A stretch of 5,540 nucleotides of DNA from an uncultured Burkholderiaceae bacterium (GCA_938022295.1 CALIDR010000230.1:1-5540); one strand, 5' to 3'. Positions 1 to 5,540 are shown, counted from the stretch's first letter. Notes: a model not told the origin generated them from the letters alone. Numbers and translations are program-made.

Positions 1-870
1 TACTACCGCGACGCCGGCCTGGACGTGACGATCGACACCGGCAACGGCTCGGCGGCGGCGATCAGCCTGGTGGCCGGCGGCGCCTACGACGCCGCGTCGG
101 CCGACCTGTCGACGATGATCGAGTTCAACACCGCCAACCCCGATCGCATGCTGCGCGCGGTCGCGATCCAGTACGACCTGAATCCGAACTCGATCCTGGT
201 GCGCAAGGACAGCGGCATCTCGAAGCCGGCCGACCTGGCCGGCAGGACGATCCTCGGCCAGCCGTTCAACGCCTCGCGCAAGCTGTTCCCGGTGTTCGCG
301 AAGGCCAACGGCTTCGACCCGTCGACGGTGAAGTGGGAGAACGTCGAGCCCGGCATCGGCGACACCCGGTTCGCGAAGGGCGACTTCGACGGCGCGGCGT
401 ACTTCTTCTTCACCGGCCTGCTGAACCTGAAGGCGCGCGGCGTGATGCCCGAGCAGCTCACGGTGTTCCGCTACTCCGACCATGGCCTGCGCGCCTACGG
501 CAACGGCATCGTCGCCAACCCGAAGACGATCGCCGAGCAGCCCCAGGCACTCGCTGCGTTCGTGCGCGCGTCCACGCGCGGCTGGCTCGACTGCATCGCC
601 GACCCGCGCGCGGGCGCGGCCGCGGTCAAGGCGCGCGAGGCACTGGCCAACGAGGAGCTCGAGCTCGAGCGGCTGAAGCTGATCGTCGCCGGCACGATGG
701 TCACGCCCGGCACGCGCGAACACGGCTGGGGCGCGGCCACGCCCGAGCGGCTGCAGGCGCCGATCGACGAGACGGTGACGGCGTTCGGCCTGAAGCCCGG
801 CATCGCGGTGGCCGACATCTGGACCGACCGCTTCCTGCCGCCGGCGGCCGAGCGCACCGTGCGCGGGTGA
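1..870 (+). CDS. ABC transporter substrate-binding protein, NitT/TauT (NMT1/THI5-like) family, 5'-truncated
   Basis: This is the periplasmic ligand-binding component of an ABC importer. The reading frame is open from base 1, so the gene begins upstream; the GTG at 25 is internal, not a start. The visible 289 residues begin YYRDAGLDVTIDTGNGS, the segment that in this family follows the first strand and helix (a 'partner moves to YY..GLDV' pattern). The family normally has about 330-350 residues, so roughly 40-60 residues, including the expected secretion signal, are missing. Other family-like segments are the AYDAASADLSTMIEFN stretch, 'ILVRKDSGISKPADLAGRTI' (hinge and second lobe entry) and an aromatic GAAYFFFTGLL patch that may line the ligand cleft. 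Members bind sulfonates, nitrate, pyrimidines or aromatic acids; the ligand here is unknown. Its stop overlaps the next gene's start (GTGA), suggesting that the oxygenase acts on the imported compound. The permease and ATPase genes probably lie upstream. Family call firm; ligand unassigned. Confidence 0.9.
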   Translation, partial: YYRDAGLDVTIDTGNGSAAAISLVAGGAYDAASADLSTMIEFNTANPDRMLRAVAIQYDLNPNSILVRKDSGISKPADLAGRTILGQPFNASRKLFPVFAKANGFDPSTVKWENVEPGIGDTRFAKGDFDGAAYFFFTGLLNLKARGVMPEQLTVFRYSDHGLRAYGNGIVANPKTIAEQPQALAAFVRASTRGWLDCIADPRAGAAAVKAREALANEELELERLKLIVAGTMVTPGTREHGWGAATPERLQAPIDETVTAFGLKPGIAVADIWTDRFLPPAAERTVRG

Positions 871-1856
871 GCGTGGCGCCGGCGTCGATTCCCGTCGTCG
901 ACCTCGCCGACGCGCTCGCGCCGGGCTCGCCGGGCGGGCGCACCGTGGCGCCCGCGATCCGCAGCGCCTGCGAGACGGCGGGCTTCTTCTACGTCGTCGG
1001 CCACGGCGTGCCGGCGGCGCAAGTGGCGACGATGTTCGAACTGGCGCGGGCGCTGTTCGAGCTGCCGCAGGCGCAGAAGGACGAACTCTCGCTGCACCGG
1101 TCGCCGGCGATGCGCGGCTACGAGGCGATCGGCTCGCAGACGCTCGACGCCGCCTCGCTGCCCGACCTGAAGGAGAGCTTCTACTGCGGCCTCGACTACG
1201 CCGTCGACCACCCCTACGTCCGGCGCGGCTACCAGAGCTACGGCTGCAACCAGTGGCCGGCCGCGCTGCCGGCGCTACAGCCGGCGTGCGAGGCCTACGT
1301 CGGCGCGATGTGCGCGCTCTCGCGCCGGCTGATGCAGCTCGTCGCGCTCGCGCTCGGCGAGCCCGAGTCGACGTTCGACCACGCGCACGCCAACCCGATG
1401 GTCACGCTGCGGCTGCTGCGTTACCCGCCGCACCCCGAAGGCGCCGACGAGCGGCTGTGGGGCGCCGGCGCGCACACCGACTGGGGCGCCGTCACCGTGC
1501 TCGCGCAGGACGGCCACGGCGGGCTCGAGGTACAGCTGCCCGACGGCGCGTGGATCGCCGCGCCGCCGATCGAGGGCAGCTTCGTCGTCAACCTCGGCGA
1601 CATGATGCCCCGCTGGACCAACGGCCGCTTCCGCTCCAACCCGCACCGCGTGCGCAACGTGGCCAGCGGCGGCCGGCCGCGCTTCTCGATCCCGTTCTTC
1701 TACAACCCCGACTACCTGACGCGCGTCGAGCCGCTGCCCGGCTGCGTCGACGCCGCGCACCCGCCGCGCTTCGCGCCCTGCACCGTCGGCGAGCACCTGC
1801 ACGAGCGGTACCTGACGACCTACGGCCTGAAGGCGGCCGCGGGAGCTGGCACGTGA
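867..1856 (+). CDS. 2-oxoglutarate/Fe(II)-dependent oxygenase, isopenicillin N synthase family
   Basis: This is a 329-residue cytoplasmic non-haem iron oxygenase, a normal length for the family. The N-terminal DIOX_N domain spans about residues 8-120, beginning IPVVDLADAL, with the typical GFFYVVGHGVP at about 39-49. The C-terminal double-stranded beta-helix domain spans about 178-290. The iron triad is visible as H203-T-D205 (in GAHTDWGAVT) and H260 (SNPHRVRN). The 2-oxoglutarate carboxylate site is R272-F-S274, and the LRYPP motif lies at about 184-188. It should couple 2-oxoglutarate decarboxylation to hydroxylation or desaturation of a small molecule; the substrate cannot be inferred. GTG 867 is chosen because it overlaps the upstream stop in a GTGA arrangement and leaves only a few residues before the conserved IPVVDL; GTG 873 is an alternative two codons later. 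No good Shine-Dalgarno is seen, so it probably relies on translational coupling. The gene ends in a second GTGA overlap with the VOC gene. Confidence 0.92.
   Translation: MSVAPASIPVVDLADALAPGSPGGRTVAPAIRSACETAGFFYVVGHGVPAAQVATMFELARALFELPQAQKDELSLHRSPAMRGYEAIGSQTLDAASLPDLKESFYCGLDYAVDHPYVRRGYQSYGCNQWPAALPALQPACEAYVGAMCALSRRLMQLVALALGEPESTFDHAHANPMVTLRLLRYPPHPEGADERLWGAGAHTDWGAVTVLAQDGHGGLEVQLPDGAWIAAPPIEGSFVVNLGDMMPRWTNGRFRSNPHRVRNVASGGRPRFSIPFFYNPDYLTRVEPLPGCVDAAHPPRFAPCTVGEHLHERYLTTYGLKAAAGAGT
1841..1845 (+). promoter_or_regulatory. Probable Shine-Dalgarno (GGGAG) for the VOC gene
   Basis: GGGAG lies seven bases before the GTG at 1853 and thirteen before the ATG at 1859. The spacing favours GTG 1853. 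It is the clearest Shine-Dalgarno-like match at any start in the window. Confidence 0.4.
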
Positions 1857-2245
1857 AGATGCTCGTCAACTCGCTGAGCACCGACGTCGACGCCCAGCTC
1901 GCGTTCTACCAGGCGCTGTTCGGCTTCGCCGAGATCGAGACCTCGCGCACGCCGATCTACCGCGCGCTGGACACCGGCGACAGCGAGCTCGGCTTCAACG
2001 CCCCGGCGGCGCGCGAACTGCTCGCGCTGCCCCCGGCGCCGGCCGCACCGGCGACCACGGTGTTCGCGACCTTCGTGTGCGCCGAGCCGGGCGAGGTCGA
2101 CCGCGCCGCCGCGCGCCCGCCGGCGCTCGGCGGGCGCATCGTCAAGGCGCCGTTTCGCACCTACTACGACCAGTGGCGGGCCGTGCTCGCCGACCCCGAG
2201 GGGCACGTGTTCCGCGTCACCTGCCTGAAGCTGCCGGTGGGCTGA
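1853..2245 (+). CDS. VOC-family (glyoxalase/bleomycin-resistance fold) protein
   Basis: This is a 130-residue cytoplasmic protein with two beta-alpha-beta-beta-beta modules, the normal size for a single-chain VOC protein that usually dimerises. The N-terminal module shows the family pattern STDVDAQLAFYQALFGFAEIE. The C-terminal module ends with the family signature DPEGHVFRV at residues 114-122. Family members include glyoxalase I, extradiol dioxygenases, epimerases and drug-binding proteins. Two usual metal ligands appear absent: the first-strand His/Gln position is occupied by a hydrophobic residue, and the Glu in the typical 'DPxGxxxE' position is R121. A metal-independent binding or isomerase role is therefore possible, and no specific reaction can be assigned. 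GTG 1853 is chosen for its GTGA overlap with the oxygenase stop and the upstream GGGAG; ATG 1859 is the alternative. It is last in the left unit, with 111 non-coding bases after it. Confidence 0.85.
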   Translation: MKMLVNSLSTDVDAQLAFYQALFGFAEIETSRTPIYRALDTGDSELGFNAPAARELLALPPAPAAPATTVFATFVCAEPGEVDRAAARPPALGGRIVKAPFRTYYDQWRAVLADPEGHVFRVTCLKLPVG

Positions 2246-2298
2246 ACGAGGCTGCGGGTAACGGCGCCGGCACGCGCAGGCAGCTGACGAGCCGCCGT

Positions 2299-2304
2299 CA
2301 CAAT
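2299..2304 (+). promoter_or_regulatory. Weak -10-like hexamer (CACAAT) of a possible promoter
   Basis: CACAAT matches four of six bases of the TATAAT consensus, and it sits in the only spacer of more than 100 bases between genes. It is one of the few AT-containing patches in the window (GTCACAATCGAGACTCTT). No convincing -35 box is present at 16-18 bases upstream. If used, transcription would begin near 2311 and read into the hydrolase-monooxygenase-transporter genes. The evidence is positional and compositional only. Confidence 0.25.
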
Positions 2305-2319
2305 CGAGACTCTTCGGCC

Positions 2320-2336
2320 CGCCGCGGCACGCGGCG
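2320..2336 (+). other. GC hairpin in the spacer or leader before the hydrolase gene
   Basis: CGCCGCG and CGCGGCG form a perfect seven-base stem around a GCA loop. No T-run follows, so it does not look like an intrinsic terminator of the left unit. If the CACAAT box is a promoter, the hairpin lies in the 5' leader just before the start. In DNA this GC-rich a short stem could also arise by chance. Confidence 0.35.
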
Positions 2337-2371
2337 ACGGACTTCCGCCACCCACCGTGACGCCCTACCCG

Positions 2372-2929
2372 ATGAACGCGATCTCCGCCGACCGCAGCGC
2401 GCTCGTGCTGGTGGACTACCAGCAGCGGCTGATGCCGATCGTCGACCGCGCCGCGCGTGTCGTCGGCGAGGCCGTGTTCCTCGCCGACGTCGCGCGCGAG
2501 CTCGGCGTGCCGGTGATCGGGACGGCGCAGAACCCGTCGCGGCTCGGCGACAACGTCGCCGCGGTGCACGAGCGCTGCGCGCGCGTCGTCGCGAAGACGC
2601 ACTTCGACGCCTGCCGCGACGGGCTCGTCGACGCGCTGCGCGAGGCCCGCCCGGGCGTCGCGCAGGTCGTCGTCGCCGGCTGCGAGGCGCACGTGTGCCT
2701 GCTGCAGACCGCGCTCGGGCTGCGGCGCGCCGGGCTGCAGACGTTCGTCGTCGCCGACGCCTGCGGCTCGCGCTCGCACGCCGACCGCACGCTCGCGCTG
2801 CAGCGCCTCGCGCAGGCCGGCGCGGTGATCGCGAGCGCCGAGATGGTCGCCTTCGAGTGGCTCGACGACTGCCGCCACCCGCGCTTCCGGGCCGTGCTCG
2901 AGCGCATCAAGCGGCGCGCCGCGGCATGA
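2372..2929 (+). CDS. Isochorismatase-superfamily cysteine hydrolase
   Basis: This is a 185-residue cytoplasmic alpha/beta hydrolase of the isochorismatase-like (YcaC/ISOC-type) fold. Catalytic-triad candidates, numbered from ATG 2372, are D15 (ALVLVDYQQ), K75 (VVAKTHFDA) and C109 (GCEAHVCLLQTAL); another Cys, C104, lies just before it. The family-typical tail of the core, FVVADACGSRS, follows. Members hydrolyse amides or related C-N bonds (nicotinamidase, carbamoyl hydrolases, ureidoacrylate hydrolase) or the isochorismate vinyl ether; the nearest-looking groups are mostly uncharacterised, so the substrate is not assigned. ATG 2372 is preferred because it places MNAISADRS just before the first strand, as is usual for the group. 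GTG 2357 would add five residues (MTPYP). Neither start has a visible Shine-Dalgarno. It is the first gene of the right unit, and the Baeyer-Villiger monooxygenase starts 12 bases after its stop. Confidence 0.88.
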   Translation: MNAISADRSALVLVDYQQRLMPIVDRAARVVGEAVFLADVARELGVPVIGTAQNPSRLGDNVAAVHERCARVVAKTHFDACRDGLVDALREARPGVAQVVVAGCEAHVCLLQTALGLRRAGLQTFVVADACGSRSHADRTLALQRLAQAGAVIASAEMVAFEWLDDCRHPRFRAVLERIKRRAAA

Positions 2930-2941
2930 CGGTCGACGCCG

Positions 2942-4408
2942 ATGGCTGACGCACCGGCGACGACCGACGTCGTCGTCCTCGGCGCCGGCATGTCGGGGCT
3001 GGCGATGGCGATCGGCCTGAAGCGTGCCGGCTGCGACGACTTCGTCGTCGTCGAGCAGTCCGCAGGCCTCGGCGGGACGTGGTGGGACAACCGCTATCCC
3101 GGCGCGCACGTCGACGTTCCCGCGCCGCTGTACTCGTTCTCGTTCGCGCCGAACCCGCACTGGTCGCGGCGCTTCGCCGCCGCGCCCGAGATCCAGGCAT
3201 ACATGGAGCGCTGTGCCGAGCGGTTCGGCGTGCGCGCGCACCTGCGGCTCGGCACGCGCATCGTCGCCGCACGCTTCGACGCCGACGCCGGGCGCTGGGC
3301 GATCGAGACCGCCGACGCCACCGGCCGCGCCACGCTGCACGCGCGCTTCTTCGTCTGCAGCACCGGCCCGCTGAGCCAGCCGCGCTGGCCGGCGATCGTG
3401 GGTCTCGCGGACTTCACCGGTCTGAAGCTGCACTCGGCGCGCTGGGACCCGAAGGCGATCGCGCCTGGCATGCGCGTCGGCGTGATCGGCACCGGCTCGA
3501 CGGCGTCGCAGCTGGTGCCGCCGCTGGCGCGCGACGCGCAGCGGCTGCACGTGTTCCAGCGCACCGCGAACTGGGTGCTGCCGCGGCTGGACCGCCGCTA
3601 CACCGCGCTCGACCGCGCGCTCGCCCGGCTGCCGCCCTATGCGTGGCTGGTGCGCCGCTTCTGGTACCACTTCCTCGAGTGGACGCGCCGCGGCTTCGAC
3701 GAGGGCACCCTCGCGCGCAAGAACATGCTGCACCTGGCCGAGCGTCATCTGCGCACGCAGGTGAGCGACGAGGCGCTGCGCGCCAAGCTGCGCCCCAACT
3801 ACCCGCTCGGCTGCAAGCGCATCATCTATTCGAACGACTTCTACCCGGCGCTCGGGCGGCCGAACGTCGAGCTCGTCACCGACGCGGTCGAGCGGGTGAC
3901 GCCCGCGGGCATCGTCACCGCCGACGGCCGCGAGCGGCCGCTCGACGCGCTGGTGTGCGCGACCGGCTTCGACACCGTGCACCTGCTGTCGTCGCTCGAG
4001 ATCACGGGCCGCGACGGCCGCACCCTGCGCGAGGCCTGGGCCGACGGCCCGCGCGCCTACCGGGGCGTGGCGGTGGCGGGCTTTCCGAACCTGTTCCTGC
4101 TGCTCGGGCCGAACACCGGCACCGGCCACACGTCGACGCTGCTCTACATCGAGCCCCAGGTGCGCCACGCGATCGCGTGCATGCGGGCGCTGCGCGAGCG
4201 TGGCGCGCGCTGGCTCGACGTGCGGGCCGACGCGATGGCCGCCTACGACGCCGCGCTGCAGGCGCGCCTGGCGCACTCGGTGTGGAGTGCGTGCCGCAGC
4301 TGGTACCGCATGGAGGGCGGGCGCATCGTCGCGCTGTGGCCCGGCTTCACGCGCGAGTACGTGCGCTCGCTGGCGCGGCCCGACCCGCGCGACTACGAGT
4401 TCGCCTGA
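2942..4408 (+). CDS. Type I Baeyer-Villiger-type flavin monooxygenase (FAD/NADPH)
   Basis: This 488-residue flavoprotein is the usual size for compact type I enzymes such as the EtaA group. The FAD Rossmann motif is G14-A-G16-M-S-G19 with acidic E38. The GGTWWDNRYPG segment at 44-54 leads to D58, which aligns with the active-site Asp of phenylacetone monooxygenase. The Baeyer-Villiger fingerprint FxGxxxHxxxWD is complete (F158, G160, H164, W168, D169). The NADPH Rossmann motif is G183-T-G185-S-T-A188. R293 in GCKRIIYSND aligns with the Arg that stabilises the peroxyflavin. ATGF at 340-343 and GPNTGTGH at 389-396 complete the family pattern. It should insert oxygen beside a carbonyl (ketone to ester, aldehyde to formate ester or acid) or oxidise a heteroatom such as sulfur; the substrate is unknown. 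ATG 2942 is just before the FAD strand. The stop overlaps the transporter start by one base (TGATG), so the two are probably translated together. Confidence 0.93.
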   Translation: MADAPATTDVVVLGAGMSGLAMAIGLKRAGCDDFVVVEQSAGLGGTWWDNRYPGAHVDVPAPLYSFSFAPNPHWSRRFAAAPEIQAYMERCAERFGVRAHLRLGTRIVAARFDADAGRWAIETADATGRATLHARFFVCSTGPLSQPRWPAIVGLADFTGLKLHSARWDPKAIAPGMRVGVIGTGSTASQLVPPLARDAQRLHVFQRTANWVLPRLDRRYTALDRALARLPPYAWLVRRFWYHFLEWTRRGFDEGTLARKNMLHLAERHLRTQVSDEALRAKLRPNYPLGCKRIIYSNDFYPALGRPNVELVTDAVERVTPAGIVTADGRERPLDALVCATGFDTVHLLSSLEITGRDGRTLREAWADGPRAYRGVAVAGFPNLFLLLGPNTGTGHTSTLLYIEPQVRHAIACMRALRERGARWLDVRADAMAAYDAALQARLAHSVWSACRSWYRMEGGRIVALWPGFTREYVRSLARPDPRDYEFA

Positions 4409-5382
4409 TGCCCGACCGCGCGACGCTCGAACGCCTGCAGGTCTGGATCTACCTCGCCGCGATCGGCGTCGGTCTCGCGGTCGGCCACCGCTGGCCGGGC
4501 GTCGGGCCGGCGTTCGAAGCCGCGCTGTGGCCGGTGCTGGCGGTGCTGCTGTACGCGACGTTCGTGCAGGTGCCGCTGCTGCACCTGCGCGACGCCTTCG
4601 CCGACCACCGCTTCGTCGCCGCGGTGCTCGGCGGCAACTTCGTGCTCGTGCCACTCGCCGTCTGGGCTGCCGTGCAGGCGCTGCCGGCCGACCCGGCGCT
4701 GCGCCTCGGCGTGCTGCTCGTGCTGCTCGTGCCGTGCACCGACTGGTTCGTCACGTTCTGCGCGCTCGGCCGCGGCCATCTGCCCGGGGCGATCGCGGTG
4801 ACCCCGCTGAACCTGCTGCTGCAGTTGCTGCTGCTGCCGCTGTACCTGTGGGCGATGGCCACGCCGGCCGAAGGTGCCGACCCGCTGGCGGCGCTGTCGC
4901 TGCCGGTGCTCGCGCCGGCGCTCGCCATCGTGCTCGTGCCGCTGGCGGCCGCCGCCGTCAGCGAGCGCTGGATCGAGGCCGCGCCGGCGCGCGAGGTGTG
5001 GCGCGAGCGGCTGGCGTGGTCGGCGGTGCCGCTGCTCGCGCTCGTCGTGCTGCTGATCGCGGGCGCGCAGGTCGGCACGCTGGCCGCGCTGCTGCCCCGG
5101 CTCGCCGGCGTGGTGCCGCTGTTCGTGGCCTATCTGCTCGTCGCTGCAGGGCTCGCCTGGGCGCTCGCGAAGACGCTGCGCCTGCGCGCCGACCAGGCGC
5201 GCACGCTGGCCTACAGCCTCGGCACGCGCAACTCGTTCGTCGTCCTGCCGCTCGCACTGGCGCTGCCGGCGGGCTGGGAACTCGCGGCGATGGTGATCGT
5301 CGTGCAGTCGCTCGTCGAGCTACTCGGTATGCTCGCCTACCTTTCGTGGCTGCCGCGGCTGTTCCCGCTGCCCGCGCGATGA
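4408..5382 (+). CDS. BASS/ACR3-superfamily ten-helix transporter (bile acid:Na+ symporter / arsenic resistance-like)
   Basis: This is a 324-residue inner-membrane protein with about ten hydrophobic helices (roughly 10-29, 35-58, 68-90, 98-119, 128-150, 163-184, 203-221, 232-255, 268-287, 291-312), matching the BASS/ACR3 fold. Helix 4 carries PCTDWFVTFCALGRG; C110 lines up with the essential Cys in the ACR3 motif 'RC.AM..VW'. Helix 9 reads GTRNSFVVLPLALAL (272-286), where ACR3 proteins usually have a Glu after the Asn-x-Phe; here it is V278. A Glu in helix 10 is kept (E304, QSLVELLG). Database pipelines often name such proteins 'arsenic resistance protein', but loss of the helix-9 acid and linkage to a monooxygenase make a different anion, such as an organic acid or sulfonate, just as likely. 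No arsR, arsC or other ars gene is nearby. ATG 4408 overlaps the monooxygenase stop by one base. The stop codon leads directly into a long hairpin. Confidence 0.85.
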   Translation: MPDRATLERLQVWIYLAAIGVGLAVGHRWPGVGPAFEAALWPVLAVLLYATFVQVPLLHLRDAFADHRFVAAVLGGNFVLVPLAVWAAVQALPADPALRLGVLLVLLVPCTDWFVTFCALGRGHLPGAIAVTPLNLLLQLLLLPLYLWAMATPAEGADPLAALSLPVLAPALAIVLVPLAAAAVSERWIEAAPAREVWRERLAWSAVPLLALVVLLIAGAQVGTLAALLPRLAGVVPLFVAYLLVAAGLAWALAKTLRLRADQARTLAYSLGTRNSFVVLPLALALPAGWELAAMVIVVQSLVELLGMLAYLSWLPRLFPLPAR

Positions 5383-5430
5383 AGGTGAACGGCTGATGTC
5401 GGCCCTCTGCCGACATTGACCGTTCGCTTT
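5382..5430 (+). terminator. Long imperfect hairpin at the end of the transporter gene; probable transcript-end structure
   Basis: The inner stem is a perfect eight-base pairing, ATGTCGGC (5396-5403) with GCCGACAT (5409-5416), around a CCTCT loop. Outside it come two G-U pairs, one C-A mismatch, six perfect pairs (GAACGG at 5387-5392 with CCGTTC at 5420-5425), then U-G, G-C, G-U, A-U and A-U, reaching the last base of the stop codon and the TTT at 5428-5430. This gives 21 pairs over 22 positions with a single mismatch. All four wobbles are G-U in + strand RNA; in the opposite strand they would be A-C mismatches, so the structure fits + strand RNA best. The U-tract is only three long, so strong intrinsic termination is not certain; it could instead protect the mRNA 3' end. 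Confidence 0.55.
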
Positions 5431-5540
5431 GAGTGGCCTGCGTAGGTTGGCGCGGCAAAGCGCCGTGCGCGCGGGCGGCGGCGCTTCACCTCGGCGGCCA
5501 GCGCTGCGCGCTGGCTGCCCTGCGCTACTCGCGCCCGTGG
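5431..5540. other. Non-coding tail with two further GC hairpins; no gene seen
   Basis: No convincing coding region begins or ends here on either strand. Two inverted repeats stand out. GCGCGGC (5450-5456) pairs with GCCGTGC (5462-5468) around AAAGC, seven pairs with one G-U; GGCGC with GCGCC at 5449-5464 is a competing fold. GGCGGCCAGCG (5493-5503) pairs with CGCTGGCTGCC (5509-5519) around CTGCG, eleven pairs with one G-U. Neither is followed by a T-run. The block may be a dispersed intergenic repeat, part of a structured RNA, or the upstream region of the next gene, which is not visible. Confidence 0.4.

Noticed and set aside
655..669. Tandem GAGCTC repeat with internal CTCGAG palindromes
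   Set aside because: It encodes the in-frame helix segment ELELE of the binding protein, and such Glu-Leu codon alternation is common in GC-rich genes.
333..866. Possible N-terminal extension of the 2OG oxygenase
   Set aside because: The frame is open but Arg-rich and overlaps the binding-protein gene. The DIOX_N domain already starts a few residues after GTG 867.
2926..2949. ATGA overlap at the hydrolase stop, suggesting a coupled downstream gene
   Set aside because: The frame from this ATG closes after seven codons (MTVDADG). The real downstream start is ATG 2942 in another frame.
3079..4407. In-frame open stretch upstream of the transporter, suggesting a much longer 767-residue protein
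   Set aside because: The translation before ATG 4408 is Arg/Ala-rich noise out of frame with the Baeyer-Villiger gene; hydrophobic family-like sequence starts right after the ATG at 4408.
1820..4654. A 944-codon open frame on the minus strand spanning four + strand genes
   Set aside because: Its product is low-complexity, rich in Arg, Ala, Gly and Val, with no family motifs. It is open because stop codons are rare opposite GC-rich codons. The + strand genes it overlaps carry complete catalytic motifs.
5379..5396. Tiny ORF MKVNG overlapping the transporter stop
   Set aside because: Only five codons, and its sequence is part of the long hairpin; no sign that it is translated.
4958..5458. Minus-strand 166-codon open frame entering the tail
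   Set aside because: Mostly antisense to transmembrane codons of the transporter; Arg/Ala/Pro-rich with no recognisable domain.

Overview
The window is about 5.5 kb of very GC-rich bacterial DNA. Nearly every codon ends in G or C, genes are packed head to tail on the + strand, and several pairs overlap by one to four bases. Composition, compact layout and gene families suggest a high-GC proteobacterium, most likely a Burkholderiales-type betaproteobacterium. That assignment is inference, because no rRNA or other phylogenetic marker is present.

Left block (1-2245): a three-gene unit. It holds the C-terminal part of a NitT/TauT (NMT1/THI5-like) ABC substrate-binding protein cut by the window edge, a complete isopenicillin-N-synthase-type 2-oxoglutarate/Fe(II) oxygenase, and a small VOC (glyoxalase-fold) protein. 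Both junctions are four-base GTGA overlaps, so translation is probably coupled. The likely theme is uptake of a small organic molecule followed by oxidation. The substrate cannot be read from the sequence.

Spacer (2246-2356): 111 bases with a weak -10-like hexamer and a perfect GC hairpin. This is the only plausible place in the window for an internal promoter.

Right block (2357-5382): a second three-gene unit. It holds an isochorismatase-superfamily cysteine hydrolase with Asp-Lys-Cys triad, a type I Baeyer-Villiger flavin monooxygenase with all signature motifs, and a ten-helix BASS/ACR3-superfamily transporter. The hydrolase-monooxygenase gap is 12 bases, and monooxygenase and transporter overlap by one base (TGATG). 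This looks like a small catabolic or detoxification cassette: oxidise a carbonyl compound, hydrolyse a product or related amide/ester, and move a charged solute across the membrane.

Tail (5383-5540): no gene is supported. An imperfect 22-position hairpin begins at the transporter stop codon. Its non-Watson-Crick pairs are nearly all G-U when read as + strand RNA, which fits a transcript-end structure. Two further GC hairpins follow. No tRNA, rRNA, CRISPR array, insertion sequence or phage gene was seen. Nothing here proves a wholly new system; the items most worth checking are the right-hand cassette with its atypical transporter and the structured tail.
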